From NCBI RefSeq assembly GCF_949628215.1, contig NC_134282.1, positions 2,215,001-2,279,000 on the forward strand: a stretch of 64,000 bases of DNA, in the 5' to 3' direction. Positions 11,790 through 23,054 of this stretch are shown here, one piece after another. The stretch is from Phalacrocorax aristotelis (Eukaryota > Chordata > Aves > Suliformes > Phalacrocoracidae). The position numbers and the translations under genes were made by a program. The notes under the pieces are model-generated. The model did no database searches, had not been told where the DNA came from, and saw only the letters and a list, made by a program, of their open reading frames with translations. Numbering within the stretch: the first letter of the stretch is position 1; the number at the start of each line of letters is the position of its first letter.

Positions 11790-12560
11790 GCTGTCAGTGT
11801 GACAAGTTAATTATTTTATTGGTGGGCTTTCAACAAAAATATGGGCCAAAACTTCCTTCTTCTACTCATCAGAGGAACTTCATTGAATTGAAAATAACCG
11901 TCCTTCCAAGTGAAGCAGATTTGGCCCTAAATCATAACTCATCAATTGTTGGCACCCTGCAATTTAAATCTGCTGCAATTTAAATCCACAACAAGGAAAT
12001 AAATCTTTTTAAAAAGTATATTAAAATCAGTATTGATTATTCCAAGCAGGAGCGCTGCATTCAGAGCTGTAAATCATTTTTTTTAGGATCCCAAGATAAA
12101 ATATTGCAGCAAAAACTGCTGTATAAAAAATCACTACGGTTTAATCATGTGGTAAATTACTAGGATTTTTGTATGTGGAATTTATAGGGCACCATTTCTT
12201 TTAGATTGAAAGGGAACATTCCTGATTTAGGTCTGATTACTCATCTACAGTTGGGGTTAATGTCATGTGTCTCTTTGGGGATGTGTCTTCCTAAGTAATG
12301 ACGTCCTTATTGTGGGCTATATGGATCCGTTGTCAAGACGCCTTTAAATATATCCTTGATGGCACATGGAGGTACCAGCAAATTATGTGTTGAATTAACA
12401 GGTAATTCAATCCACCTTGGTGTTAATCCTATTGCAAAATAACCAGCTACATAAAAGCTATTTAAGTGCAATTTTAAAAAAGCTCTACGAGATATAATCT
12501 CTCTAATCAGAAACAGATTTTGTTCAATTACCTTTAGTCTTCTCTGTAAAAACAGCGAGG
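11790..12560. other. AT-rich candidate regulatory block with a 16-bp-spaced direct repeat
   Basis: CpG-poor, TAAT/ATTTAAAT-rich unique DNA. Within it CTGCAATTTAAATC occurs twice without mismatch (11957-11970 and 11973-11986). Further TTAAA and AATCA cores follow to 12180. No coding structure is seen. Enhancer function is inferred from motif density only. Confidence 0.3.
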
Positions 12561-12821
12561 CCAGATCCACCGTGTCTCCCGGGAGCCAGCGGCACAGCGC
12601 GGTGCAGCCGGCCACGGGGGTCGGGCCGGGGTGCCACCGAGGCAAACTTGTGCTCCATCGCCACGTGAGAGATGGGGATGGGTTTGGGAGAGCAGCTACT
12701 CCTCCGGTCCCCTGCTGCCTCCCTCACGTCCCTGACACCCCTGGCCCAATGCCCCGTTCAGGGCTGATACAACCTGCACCCCGCTCCTGCTGCTCCGTCT
12801 TTCCGTTGGCTTTATTGGCTG
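12561..12821. other. GC-rich unique sequence before the CR1 copy
   Basis: CpG-containing stretch with no recognised feature. A 201-codon plus-strand frame starts here but runs into CR1 DNA, so it is not a gene. Confidence 0.4.
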
Positions 12822-13211
12822 ACTACGAGGATGGGCTGGGAGAGCTGGGTTTGTTCAGCCTGGAGAAAAGGAGGCTCAGAGGGGATCTCATCCCCACGTA
12901 CCAGCACTTAAGGGGCAGCTACAAAGGAGATGGAGACTCCCTTTTTACATGGAGTCCCATGGAGAGGACAAGGGGGGATGGACACAAGTTGCCCTTGGGG
13001 AGATTCCGACTGGACACCAGAGGGAAATATTTCACAGTGGGGACAGTCACCGTTGGAATAATCTCCCCAGGGAAGGGGTTGGCTCGGCCCCGTTGGACAC
13101 CTTCAAGAGTCGTCTGGACAGGGCGCTGGGCTGTCTTGTCTAGGCTGGGCTCTTCCCAGAAAGGTTGGACTAGATGATCCCTGAGGTCCCTTCCAGCCTG
13201 GGACTCTGTGA
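12822..13211 (+). mobile_element. CR1 LINE, 5'-truncated 3' end
   Basis: Shows the ordered hallmarks of the CR1 3' region: GAGCTGGGTTTGTTCAGCCT near 12841, GGAGAAAAGGAGGCTC near 12861, a TTCACAGTGGGGACAGT block, and the diagnostic terminal stretch with AGATGATCCCTGAGGTCCC and a CTCTGTGA end at 13204-13211. The element lacks the ORF1/reverse-transcriptase region, so it is a dead truncated insertion of about 390 bp. Its last 165 bases are very close to the inverted copy at 21016-21222. That places both in one relatively young subfamily. Open frames crossing it are by-products. Confidence 0.95.
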
Positions 13212-16200
13212 CTTGGGGGAGGTGTGGGGTGGTAGTTGTGAAAACGCTCCTTGGCACTTAAGATGAGGAAGGCTTGCTCGGGTGGAGCGGGGATGAGCAG
13301 CACAGGCTCCTCTGGCAGTCCCTTCCCTGCTGGGGATGTTTCCCTATGGGCGTGAAGATACCTAATAAGCTTCAGTGTTTTCAATCCCTGGAGCATCTCA
13401 GGCTTTGCTGGAGGGCCAGGGCTGGCGTGGCTTCCCTGCTGCTTCCTGAGCCTCTGTGCTCAGGGGGGTCAAAGCAAGTCACTTTGCAAGGGTCCGCACC
13501 AGCGCTGAACAGACGATAACACACACAAAAAAGTTCCTCTGCGCAATTCTGTTGCAATTTTCAGGCTCATTAGCTATGCAAAAGTATTTGCCCATCCGCT
13601 ACCAAATGCCTTTCTATTGTGTGAATAATTGCTTGGTTTGCTGAGAAGTGTGAACCGTTTTGGTTAATTTTCAGGCTGCCTAGTTTGTTTCTGTTCTGGC
13701 TGCTGCCAGCAAAAGGTTTCTCAGCTTCTGCTGGTCTCTTGCGCTGCTGCCACATATTCCTAAGCTTAGCAGAAAAATTATAGATTTCCGATCTTCCAGT
13801 CAAATGCAGAATTCAAAAGGCTATGTTTTTCCCGTGGGTGAAGAGTGCACACTGTTTGAGGCACACTGTGGGGGCCTCGTGGCAGGTTAATTTGAAATGG
13901 TCAAAAATTAAACTTCATTCCTGGAAGAAGAGCCCTGTTCTTGGAAATGCTCTGTGCTGTGCACTCCTCCCTTGGAACAACTTTCAGAGCATCCTGTCAG
14001 AAACTAACAGCCAGCAGATGGGAAATTCAGAGCCCATCAGCCCCTTTCATTCATTCTGCTACTTTTCTATACATGGTCAGTGTTAATCCTGAATTTTTTA
14101 AGAGGGATATGGAATCCGTAGCTGAGAAATGGCTACAAAATACCTTGGTATGAGCCTACAGCTGGACTGTACGTGCAGAGCTACCTGGATCTGAAAGCAT
14201 GGATCTCAACCTACTAAAAATGCATCTGTGGTCCAATCTCGTTATGGTCAATTTGTTCAGAAGGAGGATTAACGATGACTGGCATCCCCTGCCTTAGGAA
14301 TCTGTTTCACCAGGGAAGATGGACAGCCATGTTAGCTTACACCCAGGTATGGAGGTCCAGGTGAGGCAATCACACTCTGTGGGACATTAAATGACAAAGA
14401 TATGATTAATACGAGCATGAATGGACAAGGAAAGAGTTCCCTGAGCAGTCAGGACTGCAGAAGTCCTCCAAGAACTAGTCTGTGTTCAAATCACGTTTCT
14501 TTTTATATCAGCAGCTCACCTTAGGGGCAGACGTGTAAAGCAAAACACTGAAGGACAAACTGAACCAAAGACGCATCACTAGTTCCTAAATGTGTTTTTC
14601 CTGACCGCTGCACTGCAATGAGCTCAATCCTGCCGTTGTATCCCACTTCAATGTGCGTTCCCTAAGGGATGCGGCATAAAAATTGCAGCCAAGGAAGGGA
14701 AAAGCAAAAGTAACTTTATAACAACTTTGCTCCTTCTAGATTCTGGCGTATGGGAAGGCCAAAGCGACACATGATACGTGTTAGCGCAGCCTTTGCAGCT
14801 GCTCTAACTCAGAGAAGCCTTCCCAGGGCTGCCGTTAGGTTGCACGCAGAGGGTCTATGGCTTTCTCCTGTCCTTGCACCACCCTGCAGCCCGCAGCTAA
14901 GCGGGATGGCCTGGGACCACCAGTGCTGGCTCCACTCCCCCCCCGCAGCGATGTTGACACCATGGCTTTCAGGTGTCCTCGCAGAGCCCACCTATGCCAC
15001 CAGAGCAGCCAGGCAGCGCACGAGCGGGGCAAGAATGAGCTTTCCTGTCCCTCTCCAGAAGGAAATCTATATCGTGAATAGAGCTCTGCACAATAGATAA
15101 GGCTTCTCAGATGAAAAACTGCTTCCCCTTCCCGGCAGAGTCTAAAATTTCTTCTGATGGTGATGACGCCTTGAACAATGACAACCTTCATTCATCTCTG
15201 CTGGCCAGGAGAGAGCTGAGAGTTCACATTTTAAGCTCTTTCACTGTGCTGAAGCCTCTCATCGCTGTTCAAACACAGTCCTCCATTAGGAGTTATTTAA
15301 GCAGGAGCCGCTTTCCCTGCTCCAAACCTCTTTGTATGAAATCCTTCCAGCACCGCATGTGGCATCAGCCAGCAGCTGATCTGGCGTGCGCTGTGCTGGA
15401 CACACCAGTAACGGGTAGTTAATTAACCCGATCCATCAGACAGTTCCTTTCCAGGTTGGTATCCATGATTTTAAAGCTTAAATCTCGTATCTTCTTTCTA
15501 TCTTTGTGTCATTGTCATACGTTAAAAAAAAAATAAATAAATGAGACTAGAGGGCACTTTTGATTACTACAATTTTTCTTCACATGCTTCATTTGCTGGG
15601 CTATTTGTATCAGCTGAGCTGTCTTTATTCGCCAAACTCTGGCAGGACTCGGGGCTTGCCCTTCTGGCAAAATGCAGTTTCATCCCAAATTTGTCTCAGC
15701 TTTTGCCTCGGTATCTTTGTTGTTTTCTCAAAAAGCTAAAATAAAAGCAAAGAACAATCAAAAGCTCATTGATTTGATTTTAGGTGCCAACAGTGCCTTT
15801 TTTCCACCTTAAAAACTCTTTTGGTCATGAAAATAATGACCTTTTTCTGCAAAGGAGGTATTTCTTTTCTACTGGAGGTAACACAAGAAGAATGGTCTCG
15901 CAATTAAGGTGATTTTGGACAAAGTTTATTCCACGCCTGGCTTGCCTCGGCCTCCTCGTGTGACCTTGGAGGTACGCGCCAACTCCTGATGATTCTCCTC
16001 TCCAGTAATCACGCTCTGCAAAGGTATTGCCAGATTAAAGGTCAGGCTTTCAAAAGTAACGGGTGGTTTTGTTTCTCTGACTTAACCTACAGAGGCACCT
16101 CTGAAAATGAAGCCCTGTTACAGATATTTGATGGGAAGGGAGGCATCCAGCAAGGCGGACACCTAGAATCAATAGTTGCTTTCAGAAATCTTGGCCTACA

Positions 16201-17049
16201 CCCATGGATGCTTGTAAAGTACTTTAACATCCAAATGTTGGAGAAGAGAGAATGATTTAAATGTTTTGAAGTTATTCCCAGGGCTAGAAGTTTGCAGGAT
16301 TGTGTCACAATGAGAAAAAAAAAAATATATAGCAAATGTAATGAGGAAATTCTCACAAGTTCAGGGAGAAGAAGATATTTTCCTAAAGTGCTTCTGATTG
16401 GCTTTAGTTTGGTCTGGTTGTCTTCTTTCAAGGCAGCCATAAATCTTCTGAGCCAAGGAGCTTTCCTGGGAGCCGAGCAGATGTCTGCTGAACCACTGGG
16501 TTTAACCCTTGCTCGGCAGCCCGCGAGGCAACGCACGCCCATGGCCTTGCAGGGCGTCAGGCCGGGGGTGATGTGCCGATTTACACCCCGTGAGTATCTG
16601 GTGTGTCACGTCTCTGCTTGCCCGCTCGCTTCTTGCCTCTTCGTGCACACAGATGTCCGGGCTCTGCAGTGGGGACGACCCATCCCGCCCTCCCAAGGTT
16701 GCTTCCCACAGGTGCCCCCAACCACGCTTGGGGCAGAAGGTCCCTTCTCCAGCCCGACGCCACACGCAGCTCGACAAGGGCGGCTGCTTCCCCGTAGGCG
16801 AGCGGTGCCCGCGGGTCAAGACTGGGGGGGGGAAAGGACTCGGAAGAGCATCTGTCTTGACCAAAAATAACCCTGCTGTTTAGGGGCCGCGTGAGAGGTG
16901 GGATCCCTTCTGAGGAATTTCATGCTTGAAAGGTGAGACAAGTCTCCTGAAAAGGTTATTATCTCGAGCAGACAAATCCTTCAGCAGGTTGGGCTTTTTT
17001 TTGTATACCTCAAACAAAGAGCCAGCACAATCAAAGAGCTGTAAGATCC
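13212..17049. other. Unique non-coding sequence, no gene seen
   Basis: No further CR1 was recognised. An A9 run with AATAAATAAAT lies at 15524-15541. The region 16490-16830 is GC- and CpG-richer and carries overlapping frames on both strands (up to 192 codons) without domains. An eight-base C run followed by GCAG at 14938-14948 resembles an acceptor, but I see no credible exon after it. Confidence 0.4.
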
Positions 17050-17076
17050 TTTTTTTTCCCTTTTTTTTTTTTTTTT
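17050..17076. repeat. T8-CCC-T16 tract
   Basis: Two T runs separated by CCC. A simple low-complexity tract; no AATAAA is correctly placed on the minus strand to suggest a retroposon tail. Confidence 0.85.
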
Positions 17077-20000
17077 AATTCGCTGCCTCTGTGCTGTTCC
17101 TTTTCATTTCTGCTGCCCACAGAAACTACCGCACCTCCCAGTCTTCTGCTGAATGTACATCACACAGGAGGTGAAGCACTGGCAGTCTTCACAGGAGAAG
17201 CCAGGCGGCGAGGGGGAGGGTGTCTTGCATGCTGTTTCATTAATTTATTTTTCCTCCTCTACAGGGAAAAAGTAAATGTGGGTGACCCAGGGCAGACCGA
17301 AAAAATGCGTGTGCGCCGCGGTCTGGGAAGGAGCCTGAGAAGCATGCGATGAGTGTGGGTCAGCTCCTTCTGCTGCCGGGCTGAAAGGGTGCGGGGCTGC
17401 AGTGGGGCCGGTGCCGAAGAGTCCCGGGGGGCTGCCGGGACCCCCCCAGGCCAGGGAGAGCTGCTGCAGGCCGGGCCTCTCATGTGGGTACCACAGGGAT
17501 GCTGCCCCTGCCTGCACCCGGCAGGATCTGCCGCTTCCCCTTTAGGAAGGAGGCTTTTCTCGAGCTCCCCTAAAAACCAGGTCTGGCATGACCTCAGGAC
17601 CACTTGAGGTTAATATTCTCCCCCTTCTCCAAACGCCTCTATCTCTTCCTTTAGTCTCACCTCTAAAGTGCAAGTTGCCTACTCAAACCAACCCCACTGC
17701 GTGTTCCCTTCTGCCTGCGTACCAGGTACGATAACGGCAACAAGCGTTACCTGGGCCTGGAGAACAGCATTGCTATGGACCGGGTTTATTGTGCAACTTA
17801 TTCACATGGAATTAATCTTGGAAATGTTATCAGAGGCCACTGCTGTTCTTGCGATGCGCTCTTGCTTTGTGAAGCCTTTGCTTGCGGGACTATTTCTAAC
17901 ACTCGGCTAGTTTTCTTCAAGGGGTTGTGTTGTTAATTATCTTGCTTGCAAGCAGGATTCCCTGGCTACCTAGCAGTAGATACCATACTTATTTTAAGGA
18001 AAATCAGCTGCACAGGCAGGCAGACTAGCTGCCAGATACAAAATGACTGAACTATACTTGCTTTGTTTATGGGTCAGACAAGAAAATTGCTGGCTGTGTA
18101 ACGCCTGGGACTATCGCAGCAAGACCCCTGGGGCCTGGGGAGAGTCAACACCACACACGCCTTTGTGCCCCAGCTTGTTGTACTGGGAAAGAGCCTTGAA
18201 AGTCCACGTTTCTGAAACCAGACCTTTATACGTGTGGATATCGTCCAAGCGTTGCTCTGGATCTTACACTGGAAGGTGAACTGAGAGCATGTTTTGGCTC
18301 AGGTGCTGTAATGTGCTTTTATTGCTGTGCTTTGAAATACATCTTTTCATTTCTCCCCGGAGCACTCGGCCTTTCTGGCAGCTTGAACTCTGCCTCCCGT
18401 AGTGTTTGGGCCATGAAAATAGTTTGGGTTTGTCTGGTTTTTGCATTGCTGTGCTGAACGCCTTTGAGGACCACCCCGCCTGGGACCTCGCTAGCGATGC
18501 TCCCACGAGTGACGCTCACGGGGGTGGTTGCAGGCTGGCTTTCCAGCCCGCCCCAGGCCTGCCCTCCTCGCTCGGTGCCGCCCGTGACCGGCCGAAGGGG
18601 AATAGGTGCGTTTCCCCCGCTCAGCACTAGGCAGCGGGAAATCTGCTTTTTCTTAGGTTCGTGTTTCTACCAAGCCTCGCCTAATGAGCCTGATCCTGCT
18701 TGAGCCTGATCCTTCGTAAGCCCGACGAAGGGCTGATAGACGCGTGGGTGAGAGCACACCGCCCCGTACGGCAGCGCAGGGTCACGAGGGGCTCACAGAT
18801 CCCTTCTCCCCTGTAACACCGGCTGCGACGGGAGCACACTGCTGTGGCTGCGGGCTGGTGCGTGACGCCTCGAGCTTGTGGCAGCACAACCCATCTACAG
18901 GTTTTGTTTTTTTTTTTTTTCCTTTGTAAAGCCACCGATTGTAAAGGGATTGGCTTTATTTTTAAGCTCTGCTACTATAGAGGGATCCAGGTGGTTTGTG
19001 GCATGACTGTGGGTCACCGGAATGTCTCTAGAAATGCTGACGTGTCACGTCTGTGTGAGACAGGTCATCTGCAAAGGTGCGGATGTGATTCTCCATTTAG
19101 AACATAGAGCAGCAGCCTGATTTATGTGAAGCAGGCGGCAAAGGTTGCAGTATGTGAAAAAGTAGCTCTCCCTTTTCTGTGCAAATAGCCTCGATTTCAC
19201 TGAAAATAATCCATTCAAACCAGACGGTGAAGGTGTGCGGTGCTCATGTTGTTACACCACAGGCATTTATTCCCCCTCGCACCGCAAGGTTTCCTACGAG
19301 GTAGCTCTGGAAGGCTGTTCATCTTTCCTGGTCACTGTCTGGTTTGTTTTCATTTAGATCAGGCACGTTTTTAAACGCAACTCGGACGTACCGCTGCACT
19401 GAGGCTGCTGTTCCACTAACACACGTCCTCCCAAAGCCGCGTCCAGCTCTGTCCCCTTCCTGGGGGGCTGAGACGCCCTGTACCGCACCGGCCCTCTCGC
19501 CGCCCTCCTGGGGTCCGGGCGTCAGAGACCACGCGGCTGCCGCCGAGCTGGATGCTGTGCCCCTCGTCTAAGAATAGTCTTACTGTCTTGAACACTTGCC
19601 AGCCTCTGATGGCTCCGCGAGCAGGGGGAAGAAACACAGCCATTATGTAATGGCTTCTCCTGGGCAAGAAAAAAAAATCCCATTTATCGATCTCCTGCCT
19701 GAAAACCTCAGTAACTCCGTGTAATTGATGACCAGCTGTTAAGAAAAGCTGTTTGGAGGAAGAACATTTATAATTAAAGAAGAGACACTTCAAATTCAAC
19801 TCGGCCTCCATTTTCTCATTGCATTTCTCCATGCTGTCTTGGGGAACAACCATCCTGCCTGGGCCTTTAAGCTTCTCGTTTCAAACCAATATATATTTGC
19901 CTTTCCCAGAGAGCAACGTTGCGTTCTCCGATTTCACTCCCTGTGCTACGAAGGGGAACTATTCATGGAGCTGTGTGAGAGAAAGAGATTAAGGAAATAT

Positions 20001-21015
20001 CAAGACTAACAGATGGGAAGCAGGCAGTGGATGATGTGTAGGCAGGGCTGATGTTACAGCAAGTCTTATCTTGTTAGCAGAAATATGTTGCAATAAGCAG
20101 AGTTCTGGGAGAGAGGTTGGTTCTGAGCATGGAACAGGAGGAGTAATTTCTAGCTGATAAGGGGCCTGCCTGCGTCTAAAAATGTCGTATTATTAGATGC
20201 CCCAGTACCCCAGAACATTGAGATCTTGATCCTCTTTTTCCAACTCCATCTCCCCTGGGCTTCGGAGGTGAAAATGTTTCTGGGTCTCTCTGCTGAAAGC
20301 GTGACCGACCCCGTTTGAGGGAGACCCAAACTGTAGGTCCCTCAGCTTGAGCGTACAGTACAGCTCTCCCAGACCAGTGGCTATCCGCAAGTTAAGCTGC
20401 AGCCTGCCTCTCCTCCCCCTTCATAGACACTCTGAGTAAGGACTACACTAGAAAGAGATAATTTAGCATGAGAATTATATTACGCATTTAAATGTAAATT
20501 GCTGGGGAATTGACGATTGCTTTGTTTGAATTGTAATGATTCGAGCATGCATGGGTTTTTTCTTAGAGTACATTTTAACTGGTATTTATGTCCTTTTACA
20601 TCCATCTCGAACACCAACGTGCACGTGTCCTTAAGCTTTCAACTGTAAATCCTTGAGCTGTCACATTCCCCGTTAGGAAACCCATTTCTTCAGCCTCTCC
20701 AGCAATTCTAGGCTGGCGCTTTTTTCCCCCCTCCCTATCTTTGGTTTTTTTTGGAAGACCTCTTATTTTATTTCAAGCAGAGGTAGGTTACCAGCCCCAC
20801 CAGCGTGAATGGTGCTGCTTGGAGCTGAGCACGTGGGAACTGACCGCTGTGCTCTTCGGCGGCAGCCGGCCATGGCTGAGGGCACCGAGCGCATCTCCCA
20901 GACTCGGCAGCCCCGCCACCCTGGTGCTGACCATCGGCTCAGGATTCGGGGCTGAGCAGCTAACGTGCAGGAGATCTGATCCCTTTGCTTGTGCAGGGCG
21001 CCTGGAAAGGAACCA
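17077..21015. other. Unique non-coding sequence, no gene seen
   Basis: GC-rich G-run-containing segment at 17380-17470 (several GGGG/GGGGGG runs), a T14 run at 18907-18920, and AT-rich DNA with TTTAAAT cores around 20455-20580. No repeat family or exon was recognised. Confidence 0.4.
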
Positions 21016-21222
21016 CACAGAATGCCAGGCTGGAAGGGACCTCAGGGATCATCTAGCCCAACCTTTCTGGGAAGAGCCCAGCCTAGACAAGACAGCCCAG
21101 CACCCTGTCCAGCCGACTCTTGAAGGTGTCCAACATGGCCGAGCCAACCCCTTCCCTGGGGAGATTATTCCAGTGGTAACTGTCCTCACTGTGAAAAACT
21201 TCCCTCTCGTGTCCAGCGAGAC
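21016..21222 (-). mobile_element. CR1 LINE, 5'-truncated 3' end (inverted)
   Basis: Read on the minus strand, this is the CR1 3' end, finishing CCTTCCAGCCTGG then CATTCTGTG at the 21016 side. It is truncated at its 5' side near 21222. Hand alignment with 12822-13211 over about 165 bases shows roughly ten differences and no obvious large gap, so both copies belong to the same subfamily. Translations on either strand of this DNA look alike in both places only because the elements are homologous. No coding function. Confidence 0.95.
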
Positions 21223-22540
21223 TGCATTTTTTTCCCACGGCAGGGAAGGAGAGAGGGGGGAAAACAGATATGCGCAGATCTGTTCATAGCAAAGACCCGG
21301 CTTCATCCACGGATGCTCCTGTCCTGTTAGCGGGGTGCCGAGCACAGCCCTCCGTGTGAGCGAAAGAGAGTGAAAGGGTGGCTGGTTGCCCAAGGCTATT
21401 CTCAGGCTTGGCCCAGAGAAGGACTTTTTTTACCATTTAAAGAGCTAGTAAAGTGAGGGAAGCCAGGGGTTAATCACCTCTACCTTCCCCATCAAGTTTA
21501 ACAGGCAGAGGTGGGAAAAGCCTGGGTTTCGGCTCTGTTTGCAAGGTGGAGAGCCGTGAATACCATCATTCACAGAGTCTTTCTGAGATGCAGCCAATTT
21601 TCAGGAATGCCATATCTCGTTCCAGACAAAACCTGCATGTTTCTCGTTGGCCTGGCCTTGTTTCTTGAGACTGCTTCACTGATTGATACAGGAGATAAAC
21701 AAAAATTGAAATAACACATGCATGGAAATATAAACAAAACGCACCAGAGAGAGAAGACTGCAAAATCAGCAGCTCGTGGGGCTCGAACACAGCCATCCAG
21801 TCCCCGAAGCCAAGCCGTTGAGAAAACAAATAAATAGACAAATAGAAGTAAAGCTGACTGCGATAAGCCCCTGACCTTAATTGTGTGGATATATGCCTGT
21901 GAAAGCCAGAATCAAGCTTTTCCCTCCCAGCCCCCACGCTAATTCCTTTGGCCCCGGTGGCATAAAATGCTCGGGAGCCTCATCTGGTCCCTCCATCTCC
22001 TGCCTACCCACGCCAGCAACGAGGAGGAGAAATCTGTCATTGTCCCTCTGCAGAGGAGACCCGCAGGTTCATCCCCCCACGCCTGGGCTCCTCTCCGTTC
22101 TTAGCTGACTCCCAGCGCAGATGCCTGGAGCAGCAGTCGCTCACCTCCTGACCCGGATAGAGCGGTTGGTGACGATCGCGTATTGCTGATGAGGAGCTTT
22201 CCCTCGCTAGCACATATAACCTCCATCGATGGGGAATGGCTGTTGGGGAGTTGGAGAGGCTGGAAGCAGTTTTCTGAGCCACAAAGGTGTAATTATAGTG
22301 GGTTTCCTGCAGTTCTGTAATTTATCGCATTCGAAAAAATCACCCCTAGTGATGCTTTATGTAGGACTCCACCTGGTTAGATTTAAAGGCAACTGTTCAA
22401 CCAAGATAAAAAGAGAAGCGGGATGTTTCTGTGTTAGAGGTGTATTAAATGGCCAACCCCAGCCAGGCCGCTGAGGCTGCCGGAGTCACAGGCCACCCCG
22501 AGGTGCTTCTCCCCAAGCCCTGCGCTCCCCACCGCGTGGT
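21223..22540. other. Unique non-coding sequence, no gene seen
   Basis: No repeat or exon recognised. Composition shifts from AT-rich (21690-21860) to GC-rich (21930-22190). Confidence 0.4.
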
Positions 22541-22665
22541 GGGTGCATCCTCCGGGCGCACCCCCTGGCTGCAACCACAGCGCGTTCCTGGGTGCATCCC
22601 TGGTGCTCTCCCGGGCGCACAGCTGGGTGCATCTGCAGGGCCACGGGAGGGCACAGGTTGCACCC
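22541..22665. repeat. Degenerate GGGTGCATCC...CGGGCGCAC tandem
   Basis: GGGTGCATC occurs at 22541, 22590 and 22625, with a decayed GGTTGCACC at 22657. The first two copies are each followed by CGGGCGCA (22553-22560 and 22612-22619). Spacing is irregular (49, 35 and 32 bases), so this is a decayed minisatellite-like cluster or an IR-prone GC block, not a clean tandem array. Confidence 0.45.
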
Positions 22666-22946
22666 CAGCACGGAGCTGCAGCTCAGAAACCTCCCGAGAC
22701 CCCAGGAGGTTGCACCTCCCGTTTCTGGAAGCGTTTCTGCGGGAGGTACAGACGCAAGAGCCAAAGGAGCCCCTGAGCCGTGCTCCACGAGGATGAGGGT
22801 GCAGGGTCAGGCCCAGGCACTCTTCCTCTGCAGCACGTTGAAATTCACCCTCGGGCTCTCGCTCAGGGACCTGGCAGCACGTTTCCCAAGCGGCAGCTCC
22901 TGCTGCGGCCAGGTGGGAATTCTCCCCGGGGCGTGTTGTTACTCAC

Positions 22947-23024
22947 TTTAAATATCTCAGATCTTCAAGCTCTCTTTTTCGAGCCTCAGACAAAAACATG
23001 ACAGCTATCCCACAAATCAGCCAC
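22947..23024 (-). CDS. Candidate internal exon, 78 nt, unidentified protein
   Basis: On the minus strand a pyrimidine tract of about 20 bases (23048-23029) ends in TTTAG (AG at 23026-23025). A 78-base open segment follows, then GTGAGT (22946-22941), a near-consensus donor. Length is a multiple of three. The open frame has phase 2 at both ends and reads WLICGIAVMFL, immediately followed by SEARKRELEDLRYL. This is a hydrophobic membrane-like stretch and then a charged, probably cytoplasmic, segment. Codon use is unremarkable. I do not recognise the family and saw no partner exon that clearly matches in phase. A chance combination is possible. If real, the host gene runs from high to low coordinates and most of this window is intron. 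Confidence 0.35.
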
Positions 23025-23054
23025 CTAAAGGAAAAAAAAAAAAAAGAAAAGAAA

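Noticed and set aside
12572..13177. 201-codon plus-strand frame
   Set aside because: Most of it is CR1 3' DNA, which is non-coding.
16292..16870. 192-codon plus-strand frame in CpG-richer DNA
   Set aside because: No domain, two further overlapping plus-strand frames and minus-strand frames of similar length.
20741..21289. 182-codon plus-strand frame resembling a minus-strand frame at 12919-13257
   Set aside because: The likeness comes from both lying on CR1 copies read antisense; not a gene family.
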